Origin: an uncultured Eubacteriales bacterium
GTDB lineage: Bacteria; Bacillota; Clostridia; Christensenellales; UBA1242
Assembly (NCBI GenBank): GCA_948806215.1
Contig: CAQIDI010000010.1
Location: 1 to 35,566, forward strand
Length of the DNA stretch: 35,566 nucleotides
Reading direction: 5' to 3'
Positions 24,160 to 30,537 of this stretch are shown in pieces (the first letter of the stretch is position 1; the number at the start of each line of letters is the position of its first letter). The notes below the pieces were generated by a model that was given only the letters and a program-made list of their open reading frames with translations, was not told where the DNA came from and did no database searches. A program made the translations under genes and the position numbers.

Positions 24160-24705
24160 TTAAATTCCTATAGTTTGCTTAATAGATTCTATTTTTTTAT
24201 TATATTTTTTATCGGCAACTTTAACATTACTAACTTTAAAAATATCGCCACTTTCAAAGTAATCTAAAAATTCAAAATTAAAACTAAACCATTCGCTAAC
24301 TCCACCCAGCCACGAACTTATAGCATTAATTTCTTCAATGTTATCGTTATAGCTTGCTTGCCCAACTAGTATTAAATAAATATTTTTATTTTTTAGTGAG
24401 TTGTGATTATAAAAAGGATTTAATCTATCTATAACACTTTTAATTAAACCCGATACTTGGCTCATATAAACTGGCGAAACCAAAATTATGTTATCGGCTT
24501 CTAATATGCTTTTATAAATTGTGGTGGTAACAAAATCCGATAACACACAATGGTTTTTAAGTTTTTTTGCACAAGCATTGCAACCTAAACAAAACTTAAT
24601 ATCTTTGTTTGCCAAGTTAATAATATTACATTTTTCACTTTTTAAATCGTTAATAATTTTAGAACAATTTTGTTCTCGATTGCTTCCATTAATAAATAAA
24701 TTCAT
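24160..24705 (-). CDS. Flavodoxin-fold NAD(P)H-dependent FMN reductase
   Basis: 181 residues with a flavodoxin-like fold: FINGSNREQNCSK phosphate-binding loop at the N-terminus, FCLGCNACAKK (two Cys, as in iron-sulfur flavoprotein relatives), and SPVYMSQVSGLIKSVIDRLNP, the typical family segment. It probably reduces or uses FMN; the substrate is unknown. It lies 2 nt after the GNAT gene and 4 nt before the Rrf2 gene, so it is in one transcript with them. AAGGAA is the ribosome site. Confidence 0.85.
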   Translation of the reverse strand: MNLFINGSNREQNCSKIINDLKSEKCNIINLANKDIKFCLGCNACAKKLKNHCVLSDFVTTTIYKSILEADNIILVSPVYMSQVSGLIKSVIDRLNPFYNHNSLKNKNIYLILVGQASYNDNIEEINAISSWLGGVSEWFSFNFEFLDYFESGDIFKVSNVKVADKKYNKKIESIKQTIGI

Positions 24706-24707
24706 AA

Positions 24708-25280
24708 CTATTCCTTATTATTTTTTTGTTGTTCCCACTCATTTCTTAAAATGCCAAAGTTCCAAATATCTAAAAACTTATCGTTTTTAATTCTGGCTTT
24801 TCTATCTGTTCCTTCAAAAGTAAAGCCCAGTTTAAGCGCAAGATTTTTGCTTGCAACATTGCCTTCCCAAATAAAAGCTTGAATACGATTAAAGTCAAAG
24901 TTTGTGAACAAATAATCCATTAATGCTTTGCTTGCTTCAAAGGCAATGCCTAAATGTTGGTAGTTAACATTTAAAGCCCAACCAATTTCGCATAGTTTAT
25001 GTTGCCATAAAACATTTTCTACCGAAACACTTCCAACAATTTTTTGTTCGTTTTTTAGTTCAATTGCCCAAGTTAGGGCGGGTTCGGTTTTATGGTTATA
25101 TTTTCTAATTATTTTTGTAAGTGAGTTTTTATATCCATCAATATCTGGTCTTACTTTAGTTGGTAAGAAAGTGTGCAAGTTTTCGTTAGCACGATACTCT
25201 ATGTAAGCGTTAATATCGCTTAACTTATAACGCCTAAGTATTAATCTTGGAGTTTCTATTTTTGTAACTTTTAATTCCAT
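24708..25280 (-). CDS. GNAT N-acetyltransferase (RimJ/RimL type)
   Basis: 190 residues beginning with the RimJ-like IETPRLILRRYKLSD, then QKIVGSVSVENV, the acetyl-CoA-binding region around NYQHLGIAFEASKALMDYLF, and the late NVASKNLALKLGFTFEG motif. It would acetylate a protein N-terminus or small amine; the target is unknown. First gene of the leftward run to iscU. No SD is seen; the -10 TATAAT ends 6 nt before ATG, pointing to a leaderless transcript. Confidence 0.9.
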   Translation of the reverse strand: MELKVTKIETPRLILRRYKLSDINAYIEYRANENLHTFLPTKVRPDIDGYKNSLTKIIRKYNHKTEPALTWAIELKNEQKIVGSVSVENVLWQHKLCEIGWALNVNYQHLGIAFEASKALMDYLFTNFDFNRIQAFIWEGNVASKNLALKLGFTFEGTDRKARIKNDKFLDIWNFGILRNEWEQQKNNKE

Positions 25281-25286
25281 AGCCTA

Positions 25287-25295
25287 ATTATAACA
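25287..25295 (-). promoter_or_regulatory. Extended -10 of GNAT gene; predicts leaderless start
   Basis: - strand TG-T-TATAAT, six bases, then ATG at 25280. Confidence 0.55.
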
Positions 25296-25335
25296 TAACT
25301 ATTTTAAAATAAAAAAATAATCAAATAAATAAAAC

Positions 25336-25365
25336 AAAAAAACACGCTTAAATAAGAGTGTTTTT
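25336..25365 (-). terminator. Intrinsic terminator of the 25372 gene
   Basis: Hairpin AAAAACAC...GTGTTTTT with one internal mismatch, then a T-run on the - strand. Confidence 0.75.
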
Positions 25366-25371
25366 ATTATG

Positions 25372-26019
25372 TTATCCTTTTGTTGTTAATTTTGAATTTT
25401 CTTGCACTGGAACTAAACGAGAAGCAATGTCATTAATAAAAGCACATTTGTGATTTATTAAAAAATGTTCGGCGTTGGTTATTAAATCGTATTTAACATT
25501 TAAGTTTGGTAAAAATTCGTAGTTACAACTGCCAAAATTTCCGTAGGTGCTTTCGCTTTCGGTGTAACTGCCTTTTAGCATATTATATAATAAGTTCCAT
25601 CTATCACAAGAACCAACGTCAATTTCTTTTGCAAAATCCGCACTATTTATAATTGGTTTTTGGTTTAGGTTAATTGTTGAATTTTTAATTTTGTGTTTAA
25701 CATAAAGTTCTTTTAATTGCTTGTTATTAACAAACTGATTTAATGCCACTTCAATACATTTTTCAACATCGGTGTTTTTATTTACAACCATTAATCTAAC
25801 CGGTATGCCTTTTTTATAAAAAACAATAGCATTATGTTTGTTGGTAATATTAATATTTTTATTATCGCAAGTAATAATGCAATTACAATTTTTAACAACT
25901 TTATATTCGTTAAAAGGTGCTTTATTGTTTTCAAAACCATCAACAAAACAACCATTAAAACACTCGTAATGGTTTAACTTTTGTTCTGTCCATAAGTCAA
26001 TAGAGTTTATATCTAACAT
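25372..26019 (-). CDS. Unknown protein downstream of an SDR gene
   Basis: From ATG 26019, which follows TAGGAG closely, the protein has 215 residues. A longer frame overlaps the end of the SDR gene and lacks an SD, so I reject it. It is soluble, has many Asn and Lys and several Cys, a central alpha/beta-looking part (NAIVFYKKGIPVRLMVVN) and a later SCDRWNLLYNMLKGSYTES segment. I recognise no family. It starts 16 nt after the SDR gene and is surely co-transcribed with it. Confidence 0.75.
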   Translation of the reverse strand: MLDINSIDLWTEQKLNHYECFNGCFVDGFENNKAPFNEYKVVKNCNCIITCDNKNINITNKHNAIVFYKKGIPVRLMVVNKNTDVEKCIEVALNQFVNNKQLKELYVKHKIKNSTINLNQKPIINSADFAKEIDVGSCDRWNLLYNMLKGSYTESESTYGNFGSCNYEFLPNLNVKYDLITNAEHFLINHKCAFINDIASRLVPVQENSKLTTKG

Positions 26020-26035
26020 AAATTCTCCTAAGGGG

Positions 26036-26782
26036 TTAAACGCTTTTAATTGATAATCCGCCATCTGCACAAATAATTGAACCAGTTAGTGCAGAACTTT
26101 TTTCGCTAATTAAAAATTCAACAACATTGGCAATTTCTTGTGGCTTTGTAAATTTGTTAAGCAAAATGCGTTTGCGTTCGTTTTCTAAAAATTCTTTATC
26201 TAGTTGCTTGTTCATTTCTGTCATAACCCAGCCGGGCATAACTGCATTAACCAAAACATATGGTGCAAATTCGATTGCAAAGTTTTTTGTTAAGTTGTTA
26301 ATTGCTGCTTTGCTAGCATCGTAATCAATGCTTGTTGGATATATTGTTTGGTCGCCGTTAGTGGAAGAAATATTAACAATTTTGCCACTTTTATTTTTAA
26401 ACATATGCGCACCAAAAATTTTGCTCATTGCAAAAACGCTACCTGCATTATTGATTATGGTTTTGTTAAATAACATAACGCTTCTATCTTTAACATCCAT
26501 ATCTTCAACAATACCAGCATTGTTAACAAGGGCATCCACCTTTTTGAAAGTTGAAATAATTTCGTTAAACATTAAGTTTACATATTCTTCTTGGCTTACA
26601 TCGCCAAAACAGCTTAAAACTTTAACATTATATTTTGCTATTAAATTTTGTTTAACACGCTCTAATTTTGCTTTGCTATTCTTATCGTTTATAACAATAT
26701 TCCAATTAAGTTTTGCAAAGTGCTCGGCAATAGCTTTTCCAATTCCTTGTTGAGCTCCAGTTATAACTATAGTTTTACTCAT
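26036..26782 (-). CDS. Short-chain dehydrogenase/reductase (FabG-like)
   Basis: NAD(P)-dependent oxidoreductase of 248 residues with Rossmann motif TGAQQGIG at the N-terminus, NNAG, the catalytic Ser and Tyr-x3-Lys in ISSTNGDQTIYP then YDASK, PGWV, and the C-terminal GSIICADGG. It resembles 3-oxoacyl-ACP reductases, but no fatty-acid genes are near, so the substrate is open. AAGGAG lies 7 nt before ATG. An extended -10 (TGC-TATAAT at 26811-26819) drives it and the next gene. Confidence 0.93.
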   Translation of the reverse strand: MSKTIVITGAQQGIGKAIAEHFAKLNWNIVINDKNSKAKLERVKQNLIAKYNVKVLSCFGDVSQEEYVNLMFNEIISTFKKVDALVNNAGIVEDMDVKDRSVMLFNKTIINNAGSVFAMSKIFGAHMFKNKSGKIVNISSTNGDQTIYPTSIDYDASKAAINNLTKNFAIEFAPYVLVNAVMPGWVMTEMNKQLDKEFLENERKRILLNKFTKPQEIANVVEFLISEKSSALTGSIICADGGLSIKSV

Positions 26783-26872
26783 AAATTACTCCTTAACTTA
26801 ACTTTAAATTATTATAGCACAATAATTTTTGTTATTATAATTTTTTTAATTAACTTTGTTAAGTTAATCAAT

Positions 26873-26902
26873 TTGCTAATTTAGTTAATAATATATTATA
26901 CT
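26873..26902 (+). promoter_or_regulatory. Promoter of YjdF-like gene
   Basis: -35 TTGCTA (26873-26878), 18-bp spacer, -10 TATACT (26897-26902). A GGGGG SD-like run at 26914-26918 is about 30 nt from the ATG, separated by three ~10-bp ATTAATTAA-type repeats. Confidence 0.55.
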
Positions 26903-26948
26903 AGTTAAAGCTAGGGGGATATTAATTAACATTAATTAATAAATTAAT

Positions 26949-27650
26949 ATGAAAACAAATAAAAAAATAATTGAATTTATTCCATTTTTTGTAATGATTG
27001 CATTGAGTATTATAACAATTTGCATATATTTAATTTCAATGAATGGTAACGATGGAATTAAAGTATTAAAAATATTTATAGCTTTGTTTGCATCATTACT
27101 AATTCCTTTAATAAATGTTATTTTTAAAATTAAAGTTCCAATAATTCTTAATATTTTAGTAACATTTTTTTGTTATGTTTCGTTGCAATTAGGTTCTGTG
27201 TTAGATTTTTATGGCTTAATACCATATTATGATAAATTCTTACACACAACTTTTGGTTTTACTGGAGCATTAGCAGTGTTTATATTTTTACTATATGGAA
27301 ATGGTAGAAATTTAAAATCGTGGTGTTTTTTTATAATAATTATGCTTTGCGTAGTTGGAATTGCAGGCTTTTGGGAAATTTATGAATATGTCGAAAATAT
27401 TATTACTAACTCTAACGTTCAACGTTGGATGCCAAATATGGGCGAAGTTGGTGATATGTCGGTTAGCGAATTTTTTAAAACTTACGATCCGCTTTGGGAT
27501 ACTATTTGGGATATTATTGTTGCAGCATTTGGTGTTGTTATATTTTATGTTTTTGTATTTATCGATAAACTATGTGGCTACAAAGCGTGCAAAAGCATTT
27601 ATAATCAAGTTCAAGTTTCAACAAAGCAAACAAATAAAACAGTTGAATAA
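26949..27650 (+). CDS. YjdF/DUF2238-like integral membrane protein
   Basis: 233 residues with six or so hydrophobic segments. Family-like polar motifs lie at the membrane: YYDKFLHTTFGF, AGFWEIYEYVEN, and DTIWDIIVAAFGV, matching the conserved Asp-Lys-x2-His, Trp-Glu and Asp-Thr-x2-Asp positions of DUF2238/YjdF membrane proteins. Function unknown. The start is unusual: there is no SD in place, only a GGGGG run 30 nt upstream beyond a small repeat. The stop codon forms the loop of its terminator. Confidence 0.75.
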   Translation: MKTNKKIIEFIPFFVMIALSIITICIYLISMNGNDGIKVLKIFIALFASLLIPLINVIFKIKVPIILNILVTFFCYVSLQLGSVLDFYGLIPYYDKFLHTTFGFTGALAVFIFLLYGNGRNLKSWCFFIIIMLCVVGIAGFWEIYEYVENIITNSNVQRWMPNMGEVGDMSVSEFFKTYDPLWDTIWDIIVAAFGVVIFYVFVFIDKLCGYKACKSIYNQVQVSTKQTNKTVE

Positions 27651-27667
27651 TTCAACTGTTTTTTTAT
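27636..27667. terminator. Bidirectional terminator with stop codon as loop
   Basis: 12-bp perfect stem AAAACAGTTGAA/TTCAACTGTTTT; the three-base loop is the TAA stop (27648-27650). The T-run serves +, the A tract serves the GNAT gene on -. Confidence 0.9.
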
Positions 27668-27693
27668 TTTAGTTAATCAACATTTTTAAAGTT

Positions 27694-28137
27694 TTACTTT
27701 ATTTTTTTAGCATAAAAGTTCATATCAATAATTTTATATCCTAAGCCTGATAAAACTTGGTTCATTATTTTATTGTTTTTGCCTGTTGCACAAGAAATTA
27801 CGCTTGCTTGTTTGTTAAAGGTTTTTAACGATTCATAAAGTTTTAATGCTACACCATATTTTCGATATTCTTTTTTAACATACATTTGCGAAACCCACAA
27901 AACTTCGCCATCATCTGCCCAATACATTTTGGAATATAAAATCATTCCAACCGGGGTTTTGTTATATTCTGCAACTAAACAATAAAACTTAGGGGAGCTG
28001 CAAAAATAGTCGGTATCCAGTTTTTTTGCAAATTGGCTAGCATAAGTTTGTTCACTAACATTGTGAATTACTAAGTTTGCTTCAATTAAAAAGTTCTTAT
28101 GTTTTTTTGTTGCTTTAACAATTTTTATTTTTTCCAT
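27694..28137 (-). CDS. GNAT family N-acetyltransferase
   Basis: 147 residues with a standard GNAT core: KTPVGMILY strand, SQMYVKKEYRKYGVALKLYESL acetyl-CoA loop (Arg/Gly type), and the late CATGKNNKIMNQVLSGLGYK region. Target unknown. AAAGGA precedes ATG, and it begins 11 nt after the EFR1-type gene, so the two form an operon. Confidence 0.88.
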   Translation of the reverse strand: MEKIKIVKATKKHKNFLIEANLVIHNVSEQTYASQFAKKLDTDYFCSSPKFYCLVAEYNKTPVGMILYSKMYWADDGEVLWVSQMYVKKEYRKYGVALKLYESLKTFNKQASVISCATGKNNKIMNQVLSGLGYKIIDMNFYAKKIK

Positions 28138-28148
28138 AATAAAATCCT

Positions 28149-28895
28149 TTAAAAATCTTTACCAATATCAAACTCGTTAATGTTTGGATTTACATAACGA
28201 AATTTTTTATTTTTGTTTTTATATTTTATTGCTTTATTAGGGCAACGATGGTAGCAACCTAGGCAAGCCACGCAGTTGTTGCCAAACTCTATTTTATCAT
28301 TACTTAAACTAATGTTTTTGGCTGGGCATAAGTTAACACACTTTCCGCATTTAGTACAACTGCTAGTTGTGTGAAAATCACTGCCAATTAAACGCCAGTT
28401 GCCTTTGTTTTTTAAATAAGTTTGCTCTTTAGTTTTTTTAGGCTTTGGCAAAACATAATTTTTTTCTTTTATGTTTTTAATAACTTTTGCTATGTTTTTA
28501 TTTGAAGCTTTTAAAACTTTGTTTAAGTAAAATTTTGGAACAGTAAAGGAAAGAGTAAAGTTTTCTGGCATTTTTATCTTATACATTGCAACAACATTTA
28601 ACTTAAACTTGTTAACTGCATAATCATAAAATAAATAGTCTGCACCGCCCACCATTCCGCCATAGTTTTGAACAACTATAATTTCGGTTGTTTTATTTAA
28701 TGTGTTTAATAAATTTAAAACGTGAACAGGCATACCAAACGAATAAATCGGAGTTACAATAATAATTTTTTCAAATTCGCCACCATTGCCAGCATAGTTT
28801 GGAATATATAAAACTTTTCCACCTAATTCGTCTTGAACTTGTTTTGCAATATGTAAACTATTTCCAGTTGAACTAAAATATAAAATACCTATCAT
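28149..28895 (-). CDS. EFR1-family flavodoxin-ferredoxin fusion
   Basis: 248-residue electron-transfer protein. The N-terminal half is flavodoxin-like, beginning ILYFSSTGNSLHIAK (FMN phosphate loop) with VTPIYSFGMPVHV. The C-terminal part has two [4Fe-4S] ferredoxin motifs, CTKCGKCVNLCPA and CVACLGCYHRCPN. EFR1 proteins are common in clostridia; the partner is unknown. GGAG and an extended -10 TGC-TATAAT (28914-28922) lie upstream. A GNAT gene follows in the same transcript. Confidence 0.93.
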   Translation of the reverse strand: MIGILYFSSTGNSLHIAKQVQDELGGKVLYIPNYAGNGGEFEKIIIVTPIYSFGMPVHVLNLLNTLNKTTEIIVVQNYGGMVGGADYLFYDYAVNKFKLNVVAMYKIKMPENFTLSFTVPKFYLNKVLKASNKNIAKVIKNIKEKNYVLPKPKKTKEQTYLKNKGNWRLIGSDFHTTSSCTKCGKCVNLCPAKNISLSNDKIEFGNNCVACLGCYHRCPNKAIKYKNKNKKFRYVNPNINEFDIGKDF

Positions 28896-28947
28896 AAATA
28901 AATCTCCAAAGTTATTATAGCATAAAATTATTTAATTGTATTAATAT

Positions 28948-28977
28948 AAAAAACAACTATAAATTAATATAGTTGTT
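28948..28977 (-). terminator. Hairpin terminator of the 28984 gene, shared with the tRNA-Ser array
   Basis: 10-bp stem AACAACTATA/TATAGTTGTT (28952-28961 with 28968-28977) and a - strand T-run. The same stem recurs at 29577-29602 and 29735-29760. Confidence 0.8.
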
Positions 28978-28983
28978 AATTAT

Positions 28984-29361
28984 TTATATTATTTTTTTTA
29001 ATTGGTTTAGCAATGCTTCAATTTTATTAATCATATCTGCTGCATTAGAATATTCTATTAAATAGTTTGTTGTAACTTTTAGAGCAGAACTTATTTTATA
29101 GCCTTGTTTATAAACACAAACAATAGGTTTATCCAAGCAATTTGCGTAACCTATTTCAATGCCTTGTCCGGTTGATGGATAAGAAACTTCTGCCAAAATT
29201 AAATCGTAGTTTGAAATGTTGCTATTTGGTTTCATTGGCAAGTTTTCTTTTTTATGTGGTAGAAAAAAGCTGTGATTATTAGTTAAATCCGATTGTTCTA
29301 GGGGAGTATATAGTTCGTTAACATAATCAAATGCACTAGAATGTGAAACATAAATTTTCAT
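28984..29361 (-). CDS. Nucleoside 2-deoxyribosyltransferase-like protein
   Basis: 125 residues with the small Rossmann-like fold of this family: KIYVSHSS at the start, YDLILAEVSYPSTGQGIEIG holding the conserved Glu residues and the G-x-E-x-G-x-A signature (completed by YANCLDKPIVCVYK). Members transfer deoxyribose or hydrolyse nucleoside monophosphates; some serve as nucleotide-processing enzymes in signalling or defence. No partner gene is obvious. AAGGAA lies 7 nt before ATG. Confidence 0.8.
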   Translation of the reverse strand: MKIYVSHSSAFDYVNELYTPLEQSDLTNNHSFFLPHKKENLPMKPNSNISNYDLILAEVSYPSTGQGIEIGYANCLDKPIVCVYKQGYKISSALKVTTNYLIEYSNAADMINKIEALLNQLKKII

Positions 29362-29417
29362 AATTTTTCCTTAAAATAAATTTTGACATTTTAATATTAA
29401 CAATTTTATTAATAAAA

Positions 29418-29446
29418 AACAACCACATTAATTAAACATAGTTGTT
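29418..29446. repeat. Diverged copy of the array hairpin
   Basis: AACAAC...GTTGTT stem with internal changes relative to the two array hairpins. It marks the left border of the array. Confidence 0.6.
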
Positions 29447-29453
29447 TTTAGTA

Positions 29454-29769
29454 GCGCAGCAGGAGGGCGTGACGCGTTAAATAAACTTGCTGGTAGCAAG
29501 TTTATAGCCAAAACGGGAGGCACTTTATGTGCTGACGGACTTCGCATCCCAAGAGGGTTCGAATCCCAAATAAAAAAACAACTATAGATTAATATAGTTG
29601 TTTTTTAAATGGCGCAGCAGGAGGGCGTGACGTGTTAAATAAACTTGCTGGTAGCAAGTTTATAGCCAAAACGGGAGGCACTTTATGTGCTGACGGACTT
29701 CGCATCCCAAGAGGGTTCGAATCCCAAATAAAAAAACAACTATAAATCAATATAGTTGTTTTTTAAATG
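29454..29769. repeat. Two tandem 158-bp units fused to the tRNA-Ser 3' end
   Basis: Units 29454-29611 and 29612-29769 differ at only 3 positions I can find, and the next period starts at 29770, inside tRNA-Ser. In + orientation each unit begins with the complement of the tRNA 3' end (GCGCAGCAGGAGGG), continues with a ~100-nt core, and ends with the terminator hairpin AACAACTATA...TATAGTTGTT. The core has a perfect 9-bp hairpin (AAACTTGCT/AGCAAGTTT, 29483-29503 and 29641-29661), GCAC...GTGC, and a T-arm-like GAGGGTTCGAATCCC (29553-29567, 29711-29725) on the strand opposite to the tRNA. No gene with an SD is present in it, and no integrase gene is in the window. Confidence 0.92.
29735..29760 (-). 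terminator. Terminator of tRNA-Ser
   Basis: 10-bp stem with a 6-nt loop, ~8 nt after the tRNA CCA, followed by T-run on the - strand. Its copy at 29577-29602 ends the second 158-bp unit. Confidence 0.8.
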
Positions 29770-29855
29770 GCGCAGCAGGAGGGATTCGAACCCTCGGAAC
29801 GGGACCGTTCACACGCTTTCCAAGCGTGCACATTCGACCACTCTGACACCGCTGC
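29768..29855 (-). tRNA. tRNA-Ser(GGA)
   Basis: Class II tRNA of 88 nt with encoded CCA. Acceptor stem GCAGCGG/CTGCTGC, anticodon stem CACGC/GCGTG around loop TTGGAAA (anticodon GGA), long variable arm, T-arm GAGGGTTCGAATCCCTC, discriminator G as usual for serine. D-stem pair 10-25 is T-T, a minor flaw. Its 3' end is the template for the repeat array downstream. Confidence 0.95.
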
Positions 29856-29982
29856 ATATTCAAATTGTTTTTTAATTACCAAAGCATTAATAATATACAT
29901 TAATTTAGTTGTTTAGTAAAGAGAAAACAAAAAATTAGTTTAGTTATTGGTTATTATTAATTTTAAAAACTTATAAAAAGTT

Positions 29983-29990
29983 GTTATAAT
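29983..29990 (+). promoter_or_regulatory. Extended -10 of the Mrr-like gene; predicts leaderless start
   Basis: TG-T-TATAAT, with the hexamer at 29985-29990, ends six bases before ATG 29997. A TTTAAA lies 17 bp upstream of the hexamer. Confidence 0.55.
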
Positions 29991-29996
29991 AAAAAT

Positions 29997-30506
29997 ATGA
30001 AAAAAGTTTTATATGTTTTATTCTATCCAATAATATTAATATATAAATATTGTTATAAGCTAAAAATAAAACATTTTTTTTGCGGTGTTACCATCGAGAA
30101 AATTGATGCTTTATCTGGTAGAGATTTTGAAGAGTTGGTTGAACTTATATTTAAGTATTGTGGTTATAAAACAACTTTAACAAAAGCCAGCTCCGATTAT
30201 GGCGCTGATGTTATAGCAAAAAAGCGTGGCATTACTTGGGTGGTTCAAACAAAACTATATTATAATCATCAAGTGGGGAATTCCAGTGTACAACAGGCAA
30301 GTTCGGCAATTAATTATTATAATGCAAATTATGCTTGTGTTGTTACTAATTGGAAATTTTCGGCCCAAGCAAAAACTCTTGCAAAAGTTCAAAATGTGTT
30401 GCTTATTGATAGGCAAAACTTAATTGATTTTTTAAATTGCTTAAAACAAGAAAAAAAAGAAAAGTTTTTTAGCAATTTAAAAAGTTATTTAGTGCTTAAT
30501 AACTAA
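29997..30506 (+). CDS. Membrane-anchored Mrr/RecB-type nuclease-like protein
   Basis: 169 residues. Residues ~3-20 form one hydrophobic helix; a PD-(D/E)xK nuclease-like domain of the Mrr_cat type follows. SGRDFEELVELIF holds Glu 45/46, YGADVIA holds Asp 71, and VVQTK holds Gln 84 and Lys 86, the Q-x-K variant typical of Mrr. Mrr-type proteins cut modified or foreign DNA, but single-TM members of unknown role also exist. No SD. The ABC exporter gene follows after 31 nt on the same strand and may share the transcript. Confidence 0.8.
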   Translation: MKKVLYVLFYPIILIYKYCYKLKIKHFFCGVTIEKIDALSGRDFEELVELIFKYCGYKTTLTKASSDYGADVIAKKRGITWVVQTKLYYNHQVGNSSVQQASSAINYYNANYACVVTNWKFSAQAKTLAKVQNVLLIDRQNLIDFLNCLKQEKKEKFFSNLKSYLVLNN

Positions 30507-30537
30507 ACTATTAACTAAAATTTTTATTAGGAAAAAT

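Noticed and set aside
26020..26070. Longer start for the unknown protein, overlapping the SDR gene
   Set aside because: The inner ATG at 26019 has a TAGGAG site at proper distance; the outer start has none.
29457..29586. A ~42-codon open frame on the + strand of each array unit
   Set aside because: No start codon with a well-placed SD, and it reads through tRNA-derived and terminator sequence; structure explains the region better.
29454..29769. CRISPR array, or extra tRNA genes in the 158-bp units
   Set aside because: No variable spacers exist, and apart from the copied 3' end and a T-arm-like motif there is no acceptor, D or anticodon arm to form a tRNA.
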